Assembly: GCF_020567525.1 (NCBI RefSeq)
Contig: NZ_JAJCVI010000008.1
Location: 1 to 64,000 of the forward strand
DNA: 64,000 nt
DNA from: Halorubellus salinus
GTDB taxonomy: Archaea > Halobacteriota > Halobacteria > Halobacteriales > Natrialbaceae
Direction: 5' to 3'
Part shown: piece after piece, positions 16,372 to 24,646 of the stretch
Layout: each line of letters starts with the position of its first letter
How positions within the stretch are numbered: the stretch's first letter is position 1
Position numbers and translations under genes: made by a program
The notes under the pieces: generated by a model
The model's input: only the letters and a program-made list of their open reading frames with translations
What the model was told of the DNA's origin: nothing
Databases searched by the model: none

Positions 16372-16381
16372 ACCCTAGGGT
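16372..16381. promoter_or_regulatory. Perfect 10-bp palindrome in the sufC leader/promoter
   Basis: ACCCTAGGGT is a perfect palindrome 24-33 nt upstream of sufC, preceded by CACGTG at 16365-16370. The position, at or just downstream of where a promoter would lie, suits a repressor site for an iron/redox regulator. No regulator is assigned. Confidence 0.35.
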
Positions 16382-16430
16382 GTCCGCCCCATCAAGCTTT
16401 CGTAACGCCACCAGTTCTGCTTGCACTGCA

Positions 16431-16440
16431 TGAAATAATC
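16431..16440 (-). promoter_or_regulatory. Possible TATA element for sufCBD
   Basis: GATTATTTCA on the minus strand is the best AT-rich block in the 193-bp gap between polB and sufC. It would give a leader of roughly 60 nt containing the palindrome. Confidence 0.3.
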
Positions 16441-16541
16441 TTTCCCGAAAAGCAAACTATCTGCGTATTACTGTTTCATCCCGTGAGTGCGCACGGCGTC
16501 GACGGCCGCCCCGAACGCACCACCACCGACTCCCGACGGCA

Positions 16542-19500
16542 CTACATGAACGAACCGAGTCCCGTCTGCTCCTGGCCCGTCTTCACCTCGTCCCACGACA
16601 TGTCCAACGCCTCGATGACGCGCGCAATCGGGCCCTTCAGGGTCTTGTCCAGCATCTTCTCGTAGTCCACGCTGAACTCCTCGGGAATCTGGTCGTCGTA
16701 CTCGAAACATATCACGTCCGGGTCGCGCTTGAACTCCCCGTAGAGCGGATTCTCACGCGGGTCCAGCCCGAGCTCCTCCTCGACGCGCTCGAAGTACGAC
16801 GGGTGCACGCTCTCCAGGTACAGGCGCTTTGGCTTCGAGCCACTGGAGAAGTTCGTCCCGAACAGGAGGTTCGCGTACTTCGCCCCACGAACCTGGGCCG
16901 TATCCGTATCGTAGTTGTCGAGCTTCTTCCCGATACCGCCCGGAATCGCGATCTCGTCGTAGCTGTACTCGCCCGCCAGGAACTCGTCTATCACGCCACT
17001 CACGTACGACCGGATGTTCTCCAGGTCCTCGCCGTACACGATGCGCTCGATGACGTCCTTCTGGACCTCCTTCGTCACCGCCGCGATGTCACTGCGCTTG
17101 TACTCGAAACCAGTGATGTCCACGTCGTCCACGTCCTTCCCCTCCTTCCAGACGATGTGGCCCGCGTACCGCTTCTTCTTCCCCGCCTGGAAGAACCGCC
17201 GATACAGCTTCTCGAACTCGATCTGGAAGCGGTGGAACTCCGCGTTCAGCTTCTCGCGCGCGAAGTCGTCGTACGACTCGTTGATGTGCTCCTCTATCTC
17301 GAACGACGTCTCGATGGCCTCCTCGGTCGAAACGTCAGGGCCGAGTTCTATCATCACGCTGTCGGTATCCCCGTACGCGACCTCGTGACCGAGTTCGTTC
17401 GCGGACTCCTCGGTGAACTCGATGACGTCGCGCCCAGTCGCCGTCACTGCAGCGCCCATCTCCTTGTCGTACAGGCGGAACCGGTCCCAGCCGAGAACGC
17501 CGTACAGAGACTGGCCAACGAACTGGAACTTCCCGTTCCGGCCGGCGAGCAAAGTGTGGTTGTCTTCGACGGTGACGCAGTACGCGCCGTCCTCGGCCGT
17601 GCTGGTGCCCCCGGAACGGTGCATCCGGAAGCTGTTCTTCGCGCCTCCGGTGCAGTAGATCCGCCACGACCCGCTGTCCCGGTTGACGTTCGCGGTCAGA
17701 CCGAGGTGCGTGCAGAGCCGCAGGACGTCGTCGCGGAGGCGTTCGCTGGAGGTGGTGTACCGCCAGCTGTTGGTCTGGCGGTCGCCGTCGCCCGCGATTA
17801 GGGTGTCGAGGAACAGCTGCTTCTGTTCCTGGCTCAGTTCGAACACGAACTCGGGAATCCGCTTCTCGAAGCTATCGCCACCGCACGCCGTCGTGAGCCA
17901 GTCGCCGAGTAGCTTCGACGTGAACTGGTACCCGCGGTCGTCGACGTACGCGTCGAACCCCATCCGGTCGAGCAAGTCGCCGATGGCCGAGTGGTCGTCG
18001 AGTTCGCCGCCGTCGGCGACCGCCTCGGTCTCGACCGCGTCCTGAGCGATCTTGACGGTGGTCGCGCTCCCCCTGAAGTTCTCGCCGAACTGCTCGTCAT
18101 CGGACGTGTAGACGTTCCCCTCGGTGACGTACCAGGCGAGCAGTTCGAGGAAGTCGTCGCCGCCGTAGAAGCGTGGAATCCACTTCCGCCCGCGCTCCGC
18201 GTGCACGTAGAAGTTCGAACAGTGCTCGTCGAGATACTCGCGGTGCTCTTCGAACTCGTCCGCGTCGAAGACGTACCCCGTCCCCTGCTCGCCTTGCTTC
18301 TGCATCTTGTCGGGATAGTACCCGACCTCGGCTTTGAGCGTGTGCCCGTGGACGTCGTTGTCGCACCAGACTTCATAGTCGCCGTCCAGTAGTTCGGTGA
18401 GGTCGACGGTTTCGAGCGGGTCGCCGTCTGGGCCGTCCCAGTCGTGCGGGAGTTCGTAGTGCGACGAGTCGTTGAGGTCGCCGGCTTCCACGAACTGGAA
18501 GTCGTCCCACGACGCCCCGTTCGTGTCGTCCTTCCGGACGAGCATCCGGTGGTTCGGCGTGACGCTGAAGTCGACCTTGCTCGTCTCGATGTCCACCATC
18601 TCGTCGCGATAGTCCGGGTACTCGTGGGTCTCCGTGACCGGCTTCACCTCCATCTCCATCGAGTCCGGGTCGAGCGAGTACACCTCGTCGCCCACTTCCA
18701 GGTCGCGGATGTTCCGGACGCCGTCGGGCGTCAGGACGTCGGTATCCGACGAGAAGCAGTTCATGATGACCTTGACGGCAGCCTGTTGCTGGTCGTAGGT
18801 CTCGTACTCGACGGTCCCGGGTTCGTGCTCGTTCCGGAGCGCCTTCTTGTTCTCGCGTTCGCCCAGCAGTTCGTCGACCATCTCGCGGATCATGCCGTCC
18901 GGTTCCTTCCGGAAGTGCGTCCCGTTCGGTGCGACGTACGTGTCGCCGTCGTACGCGTCGGGGTCGACCTTCGTCTCCGGGCTCGCGTTCACGGTCACCA
19001 TGCACATCGGGTACAGCGACTTCAGGTCGAGGACGGTGACGTTCTCCTTGACGCCCGTGATGGGGTCGAAGACGGCGCCACCCTCGTAGTCCTCGCTTTC
19101 CTGCTGGCCCTTCGAGGGGAGTGCGAACTCGCCGTGGACCTTGTGGAGGACGTACATGTCGACGGTGTCGCCCGCGGTCGGGGCGTCCTCGAGCTTGCAG
19201 CCGACGAACGTCCGGACCTCGTCGTAGAACGCGACGATGTCCTGCTTGCGGTCGAGTTCCACGCAGAGCTCGACGTCCCGGAGGTTGTACTCGAGCAAGC
19301 GCTTCGGTTCCTGCTCCCAGAGGTCGCCGATGTCTCCCGAATACCGTTCCTTCCCGACGTCGAGTTCGGTCTCACCGACGGCGTCCAGCCGGTAGGAGTC
19401 GAGTTCGGTGAACTGCCGGCTCTTGTACGCGTAGAGGAGGTCGAAGACGACGCGGCCCTTGACGTCCGGGCCGCCCCAGCCGGAGCGCCAGACCTCGTTC

Positions 19501-20522
19501 ACTCTGGATAGCCGGTTCGCGTCCAGGTCGTGGTCGTGCGCCGGCGACTGGAGGACGTCGAGCCGGTCGAGGAAGTACGGCGCGTCGAAGTCCTCGAAGT
19601 TCCAGCCCGTCATGACGTCCGGGTCGGTCTCGGTGACGTAGTCGAGGAACGCGGCGAGCATCGCTTCCTCCGCCTCGAACACCTCGACGCGGTAGTCCAT
19701 CTCGTCGGGGATCGGGTCGTAGTCGAGGTCCTCGGTGGTCGCGGTCGCCCCCGTCTCGTCGGCGACCTGGAGCCAGCAGACGTACTCGTCGCGGTACGAG
19801 TCGTGGCTCGTCAGGCAGACGATCTCCTCTTCGCCGTCCTCGGGGAACCCGTTCCGGTCGTCGACCTCGATGTCGAACGTGTTCACGCGCGGGGTCACAG
19901 TCGCCTCGGTCGCCGCGACGTCCTCGTGGTGGACGCGGATGGTGGAGCCGTCGTCGCTCCACGCGTTCGGGACGCGCAGCCCGCTCTTGACGTCCTTGTC
20001 GATGAGGAAGCGGTTCGGGAAGAGGATGTCCGCCTCGTAGTGCTCGAAGTGGTCGCGGACGTTCCCGACGTCCCGCGGCGTCCGCCCGAATATCCTCGCG
20101 AGTTCGTCGCCGCGGATGCTCTCGAAGGGCTCGCCGTCCTCGTCCTCGAGCTCGTACCCGGTGAGGCCGTCGAAGTCCGCGATGCGTTCGTCGCTCACGT
20201 TCTCGACGGGCGCGTAGAAGTACGGCTGGAACCCGTACACCTTCACGTGGACGGCGGTCTGGTCGTCGGGTCGGCGGCCGAAGACGTGGATGATGGGTTC
20301 CTCGTCGGCGCCCCGGCCTTCGATGGTGTAGTCGACCTGCGTGACCGCGACGTCGAGGTAGCCGTCGGCGTCCGGGAGGCCCTCTCGGTCGGTGTCGACG
20401 ACGGACGCCTCCGAGGAGACGTCGTCGGCGACCGCCCGTGCTTCCTCGTCGGGCCGGTCGCCGTCGTCGCCGCCGGAGAACGCGTCGGTCAGCGACATCT
20501 GTCCGGCGTCCGAATCTGTCAT
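16542..20522 (-). CDS. polB: Family B DNA polymerase (replicative PolB) containing one intein
   Basis: 1326 residues from ATG 20522 (an in-frame GTG lies 6 bp upstream); about 910 remain after removing the intein. 3'-5' exonuclease motifs: NTFDIEVDD (about 214-222), TGWNFEDFDAPYF and YNLRDVELC. Polymerase motif A DLKSLYPMCM (about 499), motif B KVIMN/SLYG split by the intein, motif C YGDTDS (about 1050). The N-terminus has a Gln-Met-Ser-Leu-Thr-Asp-Ala-Phe sequence that resembles a PIP-like PCNA-binding motif, unusual at that end. It is the main leading/lagging strand polymerase candidate of haloarchaea. A TATA-like box lies 24-31 nt upstream. Confidence 0.96.
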   Translation of the reverse strand: MTDSDAGQMSLTDAFSGGDDGDRPDEEARAVADDVSSEASVVDTDREGLPDADGYLDVAVTQVDYTIEGRGADEEPIIHVFGRRPDDQTAVHVKVYGFQPYFYAPVENVSDERIADFDGLTGYELEDEDGEPFESIRGDELARIFGRTPRDVGNVRDHFEHYEADILFPNRFLIDKDVKSGLRVPNAWSDDGSTIRVHHEDVAATEATVTPRVNTFDIEVDDRNGFPEDGEEEIVCLTSHDSYRDEYVCWLQVADETGATATTEDLDYDPIPDEMDYRVEVFEAEEAMLAAFLDYVTETDPDVMTGWNFEDFDAPYFLDRLDVLQSPAHDHDLDANRLSRVNEVWRSGWGGPDVKGRVVFDLLYAYKSRQFTELDSYRLDAVGETELDVGKERYSGDIGDLWEQEPKRLLEYNLRDVELCVELDRKQDIVAFYDEVRTFVGCKLEDAPTAGDTVDMYVLHKVHGEFALPSKGQQESEDYEGGAVFDPITGVKENVTVLDLKSLYPMCMVTVNASPETKVDPDAYDGDTYVAPNGTHFRKEPDGMIREMVDELLGERENKKALRNEHEPGTVEYETYDQQQAAVKVIMNCFSSDTDVLTPDGVRNIRDLEVGDEVYSLDPDSMEMEVKPVTETHEYPDYRDEMVDIETSKVDFSVTPNHRMLVRKDDTNGASWDDFQFVEAGDLNDSSHYELPHDWDGPDGDPLETVDLTELLDGDYEVWCDNDVHGHTLKAEVGYYPDKMQKQGEQGTGYVFDADEFEEHREYLDEHCSNFYVHAERGRKWIPRFYGGDDFLELLAWYVTEGNVYTSDDEQFGENFRGSATTVKIAQDAVETEAVADGGELDDHSAIGDLLDRMGFDAYVDDRGYQFTSKLLGDWLTTACGGDSFEKRIPEFVFELSQEQKQLFLDTLIAGDGDRQTNSWRYTTSSERLRDDVLRLCTHLGLTANVNRDSGSWRIYCTGGAKNSFRMHRSGGTSTAEDGAYCVTVEDNHTLLAGRNGKFQFVGQSLYGVLGWDRFRLYDKEMGAAVTATGRDVIEFTEESANELGHEVAYGDTDSVMIELGPDVSTEEAIETSFEIEEHINESYDDFAREKLNAEFHRFQIEFEKLYRRFFQAGKKKRYAGHIVWKEGKDVDDVDITGFEYKRSDIAAVTKEVQKDVIERIVYGEDLENIRSYVSGVIDEFLAGEYSYDEIAIPGGIGKKLDNYDTDTAQVRGAKYANLLFGTNFSSGSKPKRLYLESVHPSYFERVEEELGLDPRENPLYGEFKRDPDVICFEYDDQIPEEFSVDYEKMLDKTLKGPIARVIEALDMSWDEVKTGQEQTGLGSFM
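17511..18758 (-). other. PolB intein with LAGLIDADG-type homing endonuclease, inserted in motif B
   Basis: 416 residues (589-1004 of the precursor). It begins with Cys (CFSSDTDVLTPDG, block A), has VTPNHRMLV (block B with the TxxH-like motif), two dodecapeptide endonuclease blocks (LLAWYVTEGN and LFLDTLIAGDGD) and ends EDNHTLLAGRNGKFQFVGQ before extein Ser. The insertion point splits KVIMN from SLYG, the conserved polymerase motif B used by many PolB inteins. The last two residues are Gly-Gln instead of the usual His-Asn. The boundaries rest on the extein motif and are exact to the codon if that alignment is right. Confidence 0.9.
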
Positions 20523-20545
20523 GTCCACACCCTCGGGGTCCCCCA

Positions 20546-20553
20546 GTAAAAAG
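20546..20553 (-). promoter_or_regulatory. TATA-like box for polB
   Basis: CTTTTTAC on the minus strand is 24-31 nt upstream of the ATG at 20522, which favours that ATG over the GTG at 20528. Confidence 0.4.
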
Positions 20554-20685
20554 AACCCTGATTAGGTGCGTTCCGACCGGCCGTCTCGGGTCCGGTAGCC
20601 GCCGATTAATCCCGCCGCCGTCTTGCGGGTCCCGCGATTGACGGGGCAACAAGACCTTTATGTATGTGAGTTCTTGGCACAGGCA

Positions 20686-20692
20686 GAGGTGA
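20686..20692 (+). promoter_or_regulatory. Shine-Dalgarno site deciding a TTG start
   Basis: GAGGTGA lies about 8 nt before the TTG at 20700. With the AAGACCTTTATGTA promoter-like element at 20651-20664 it supports a short leader and a TTG start. Confidence 0.5.
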
Positions 20693-20699
20693 AACGGGC

Positions 20700-20879
20700 T
20701 TGACCAACCACGCACCAGACGGTGACGAACAGCAGGCCGACGACCGTGAGCCCGAGGCAGACGAGATGGGGTCGATCGAGACATACGAGACGAACGACGG
20801 CGTCGTATTCTACGACGCGGAGAACCCGCTCGCGTGGCTGGAAGCCAACGAGACGTGCTCGCTCCGAGAGCGAGCCTGA
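20700..20879 (+). CDS. Small acidic haloarchaeal protein (probably DUF7331)
   Basis: 59 residues, TTG start. It reads (M)TNHAPDGDEQQADDREPEA and then DEMGSIETYETNDGVVFYD, ending ENPLAWLEANETCSLRERA. The compact core with an aromatic-rich YETNDGVVFYDAENPLAWL segment is conserved in haloarchaeal small proteins I associate with DUF7331. No function is known. It is too short for most ORF callers and the longer overlapping frames on both strands are spurious. Confidence 0.7.
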   Translation: MTNHAPDGDEQQADDREPEADEMGSIETYETNDGVVFYDAENPLAWLEANETCSLRERA

Positions 20880-20934
20880 CAGCGCGCGACCGCCAACGAA
20901 CACGCTTTTCCTGTTCAGCGCCGAATCCTCGACA

Positions 20935-21408
20935 GTGACGACCGAGGAGGATTCGCCCGCCGACGCCGACGCACCCGCGACGGAGAGCGACGCGTCCGCG
21001 GGCGATACCGACTCGGACGCAACGGGCGGAAGCGATGCGGCGTCGGCGGCGCGCGCGGACGCGGATGCCGACGGCATCGAGTCGCGGCTCGCCGGCGGCC
21101 CGGACGGCCTCGCCGACCCGCGCGACGGCCTCCAGGACCCCGCGGACAACGTCCCACGACCCGAGGTCCCGGACGCCACGCCGGACGCGCCCGAGGCACC
21201 GTCGACCGACGACGTCCCGGAAGGCCTGCGCGCGGAGTTCTGGGAGCTCGTGTTCGCCGCGAACGTCGCGCTCTTCGGGCTCTCGCTGGGCGCGATGCTC
21301 GTCGGCTTCCAGGAGAACGTCCCCCTCGGAATGCTCTCGCTCCTCGTGGGCGGGCTCGCCGGCCTCTTCCTCGTCCACCGCTACCGGCACCGCCAGCACA
21401 CGCCCTGA
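20935..21408 (+). CDS. Acidic membrane protein with two C-terminal helices (probably DUF7322)
   Basis: 157 residues from GTG 20935. An Asp/Ala/Ser-rich disordered N-terminal 90 residues, a repeated DPRDG/DPADN/PDATPDAPEAP stretch, then two membrane helices (LVFAANVALFGLSLGAMLVGF and LLVGGLAGLFLVHRYRH). The start was set where acidic coding composition begins; upstream of it the frame is Arg/Ser-rich. No function is recognised. Confidence 0.7.
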   Translation: MTTEEDSPADADAPATESDASAGDTDSDATGGSDAASAARADADADGIESRLAGGPDGLADPRDGLQDPADNVPRPEVPDATPDAPEAPSTDDVPEGLRAEFWELVFAANVALFGLSLGAMLVGFQENVPLGMLSLLVGGLAGLFLVHRYRHRQHTP

Positions 21409-21507
21409 CGCGGCGTCGGCGCGACGCTCGCCCCTTTCCGGGACCGATACGCCGGCGCTCGCAGGGACCGTGACGCCTAACCGCACCGACGGCCAACGAC
21501 CGAGCAC

Positions 21508-21936
21508 ATGCGTACCGTCGAAGGCCCGGACGGCGCCCGCTTACTCGTTCGGAAAGCGTCGGGCGACTCGCTGCTGGTCACGGACCCGGAGACCGGCGAA
21601 GAGCGCTACGTCGCGCGCGCCGACGTCACCGAACTCGACGGGGAATCCGCGCTCGAGACGGCAGCGACCGGCGTTCCGCTCGCGACGCGTCGCGTCCTCA
21701 GCGCCGTCCACGACGACGAGTCGCTCGGCCTCCTCCTCGAACTCGCCGACCGCGGCCCGCTCCCGGCGGTGACGCTCCTCTCGGACTACGACCGCTGCGA
21801 GAGCGACCTACACGGCCTCCTCACCGAGTTCCGCGCCGCCGGCCTCGTCGAAGAGACCCGCGTCCACGGGGAACGCGGGTACGACGCCACGGCGCTCGCC
21901 CGCGACGGCGTCGCCGCGCTCCGCCCCAGCGAGTAA
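21508..21936 (+). CDS. Winged-helix-like haloarchaeal protein convergent with rad50 (probably DUF7346)
   Basis: 142 residues. A small beta domain at the N-terminus (VEGPDGARLLVRKASGDSLL and ETGEERYVARADV) precedes a helical region that looks like a winged helix: LLELADRGPLPAVTLLSDYD, then ESDLHGLLTEFRAAGLVEET and a wing. It ends 4 bp before the rad50 stop on the other strand. A regulatory or DNA-contacting role is an inference from the fold only. Confidence 0.75.
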   Translation: MRTVEGPDGARLLVRKASGDSLLVTDPETGEERYVARADVTELDGESALETAATGVPLATRRVLSAVHDDESLGLLLELADRGPLPAVTLLSDYDRCESDLHGLLTEFRAAGLVEETRVHGERGYDATALARDGVAALRPSE

Positions 21937-21940
21937 GCGC

Positions 21941-24646
21941 TCAGTCGTCCGCGAGCAGGTCCGCGGTCGGCGTCTCCCCGACCTCGACCGTCGAGCGGTT
22001 CGTCGTCGAGTCCTTCCGGACGTGCACGAGCTCGTCGGCCGCACCGACGAGCTCCTCGTCGTGACTCACGACGAGTATCTGCTCGACGCCGTAGTCCACG
22101 CGCATCGTCTCCACGAGCGTCAACAGCTGCGTGACGTGCCCGGAGTCGAGGAAGACCGTCGGCTCGTCGAGGATGAGCGGCGGCATCGGTGCCGCGCCCT
22201 CGACGCCCTCCGCGAGCAGCCGGTAGATCGCACAGCGCAGACTCAGGTTGAACAGCGCGCGCTCCCCGCCGGACAACTGGTCTGGGTCCAGGGTCTCGCC
22301 GTCCTTCTGGTACACCGTCAGCTCGTAGTCACCGGAGAGCTCGATGTGGCTGTACGAGTCGTTCTGGTACACGAGGTCGAACGTCTCGTTCAGCATGCGC
22401 TCTAAGGTCTCGACGTTCTGCCGACGGAGCTCCGCGCGCAACTCGCCGTACATCTCCTGGAGGTCCTGGGTCTCGTCGTACAGCGACTCCAGGGCGTCGA
22501 CGCGCTCGCGAGCGGCGTCGCGCTTCTCGCGGAGTCCCTCCAGTTCCTCGATCTCGCCGCGAACGCCCCCGATGTCGTTCTGGAGGCGGTCGCGTTCCTC
22601 GCGGAGCGACGCCAGCTCGGCCTCGGCCTTCTCGATGTACGTCTCCGCGCGCTCCTTCTCGCCGCGTGCCTCCTCGACGACGGACTCGTCAACCGCCGCC
22701 TCGAGTTCCGTCTTGCGCTCGCGCTTCTCCGCGAGCCACTCGCGGCGTTCCTCGTTCGACGCCGCGAGGTTCGCGCGCTCCTCCCGGAGCCGCTCGACGT
22801 CCTCGCGGGCGTCCGCGAGCGCCTCGCTCGCCTCCACGAGCGCCTCCAGGATCTCGATGCGGGCCTTCGCCGCCGTCTTCTCGCCGTTGGCCTCGCCGAG
22901 GTCGCTACGGAGGTCGTCCGCGGCGTCGCGCGCCGCGTCGGCGCCCGCCCGCTTCTCCTCGGCCGCGGCCTCGCGCTCCGTTGCCTCGTCGAGCAGCGAC
23001 TCGCGGCGCTCGCGCTTCTCCGCGACCGTCGACTCCTTCTCGGCGAGCAACTGTTCGACGTTCTCGCGGCGCTCCCGGAGGCTCTTCACCTCGCGCTCGA
23101 CGTCCCGGAGCGCCTCCGCCGCCTCGATGCGTTCCTGGGCCGCGCGGACGTCGTCGCGGCGGTCCTCGAGCGCCGCCTCCTTCTCCGCGAACTGCTCGCG
23201 GTCCTCGTCGAGCGAGTCAACGTGCGGCGACCCCGCCACGGACTGCCCGCACTCCGGACACTTCCCCTCCTCGAGCAGGCGCTCGCCCTCCTCGATGCGG
23301 TCCCGGAGCGACTCCACCTCGGCGCGTAACTCGTCGCGCTCCTCGCGCAGGACGTCGCGCTCCGCGGTCCGTTCCTCGAGCAGGTCCGCGGCGTCACCGA
23401 ACTCGACGGGTGCGTCCTCGAACGCTGCCATCTCGTCCGCGACGTCGTCCTCGAGTGCGTCCACCTTCGACTCGCGGTCCGCGAGCTCGGTCTCGGCGGC
23501 CTCGACGTCCTCGGCGAGCGACTCCGCCTCCGCGCGCTTCTCGGCCGCCTCCGCCGCCAGCTCCTCGGCGCGCTCCTCGAGGCGCTCGGCCTCGTCCGTC
23601 TTCGACCCGATCTCGACCGACAGCTCGTTGATGCGCTCCTGGAGGTCCTCGACGCGCCCTTCGAGGTCCGCGACCTCGGCGTGGACCGCGTCCACGTCAA
23701 CCGTCCCGTCGTCGGCTCGCACCGCGTCCGTGTCCAGCGACGATTCCGTCAGGTGCTCCGACACCGCGGCCTCGTGGTCGTCGGCGGCCGCTCGGCTATG
23801 CGCGATGCGCTCCTTGAGCTCGTCGCGCTCGCGTTCGGTCTCGCTGATCTTCGCCTGGAGCTCCTCGACGTCGTCCTCGATAGCCTCGAGCTCCTCGCGC
23901 TTCTCCTCGTGCTCGTCCAGCACCGCCTGTGCGTCGTCGCGCGTCCCCTTCGCGGTCTCGACCTGCTCCTCGAGGCGCTCTATCTCCGCGGTCGTCTCGT
24001 TGCGCTCGGACTCGAGCGCGTTCAACCGCTCGTGGAGGTCCTTGTCCTCCTTCGCTTCGACCTGCTCCTCGTAGTTCGTGAGCGTCCCACGGACCTCCGT
24101 CAGGACGTCGTTCACGCCGAGGCGCGCGTCGCTCGCGCGTTCCCGGTACGCCTCGAGCTTCCCGAGCTGGAGGAGGTCGTCGAGCATGTCCTGGCGTTCG
24201 CTGGGCGTGGCGTGGATGAGCTTGTTCACCTCGCCCTGCTGGACGTACGCGCAGTTCACGAACGCGTCCGCGTCCATCCGCAGGAGGTCCGCGATGGCGC
24301 CGTCGACCGCGGTCGCGCCCTCCCAGCTCTCGTCGTCGGGGCCTTCGAGCACGCAGTCGTGACTGACGCGGTCCCCGTAGTCCTTCAGCGACCGCTCGAG
24401 GTGGTACTCGCCGCCGGCGTGCCGGAACCAGAGCTCGACGACGGTCTCGTCCTCGCCGGTCCGGATGACGCTTTCGCGCGTCCCGTCGATGGCGGCGCTC
24501 CCGTAGAGCGCGAAGAAGCACGCTTCCAGGAGCGAGGACTTCCCGCTCCCGTTCACGCCGTGGACGACGGTGACGCCGGGTTCGAGCGAGAGGTCGGCGT
24601 CCGCGTAGCACTTGAAGTTCTCGAGGGCGACGCGCTGGAACCTCAC
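21941..24646 (-). CDS. rad50: DNA double-strand break repair ATPase Rad50
   Basis: 901 residues. N-terminal ATPase lobe with Walker A HGVNGSGKSSLLEACFFAL (about 28-46) and Q-loop YVQQGEVNKLIHATPSER; two long antiparallel coiled coils (about 165-450 and 475-720); zinc hook CPECG (about 460) at the apex; C-terminal lobe with signature LSGGERALFNLSLRC, Walker B PPLILDEPTVFLD and the His switch VVSHDEEL. It tethers DNA ends and controls Mre11. The start overlaps the mre11 stop by 4 nt. Confidence 0.97.
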   Translation of the reverse strand: MRFQRVALENFKCYADADLSLEPGVTVVHGVNGSGKSSLLEACFFALYGSAAIDGTRESVIRTGEDETVVELWFRHAGGEYHLERSLKDYGDRVSHDCVLEGPDDESWEGATAVDGAIADLLRMDADAFVNCAYVQQGEVNKLIHATPSERQDMLDDLLQLGKLEAYRERASDARLGVNDVLTEVRGTLTNYEEQVEAKEDKDLHERLNALESERNETTAEIERLEEQVETAKGTRDDAQAVLDEHEEKREELEAIEDDVEELQAKISETERERDELKERIAHSRAAADDHEAAVSEHLTESSLDTDAVRADDGTVDVDAVHAEVADLEGRVEDLQERINELSVEIGSKTDEAERLEERAEELAAEAAEKRAEAESLAEDVEAAETELADRESKVDALEDDVADEMAAFEDAPVEFGDAADLLEERTAERDVLREERDELRAEVESLRDRIEEGERLLEEGKCPECGQSVAGSPHVDSLDEDREQFAEKEAALEDRRDDVRAAQERIEAAEALRDVEREVKSLRERRENVEQLLAEKESTVAEKRERRESLLDEATEREAAAEEKRAGADAARDAADDLRSDLGEANGEKTAAKARIEILEALVEASEALADAREDVERLREERANLAASNEERREWLAEKRERKTELEAAVDESVVEEARGEKERAETYIEKAEAELASLREERDRLQNDIGGVRGEIEELEGLREKRDAARERVDALESLYDETQDLQEMYGELRAELRRQNVETLERMLNETFDLVYQNDSYSHIELSGDYELTVYQKDGETLDPDQLSGGERALFNLSLRCAIYRLLAEGVEGAAPMPPLILDEPTVFLDSGHVTQLLTLVETMRVDYGVEQILVVSHDEELVGAADELVHVRKDSTTNRSTVEVGETPTADLLADD

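Noticed and set aside
22344-24074. 576-codon Ser/Arg-rich frame opposite rad50
   Set aside because: Composition follows from the reverse complement of coiled-coil Glu/Arg/Leu codons.
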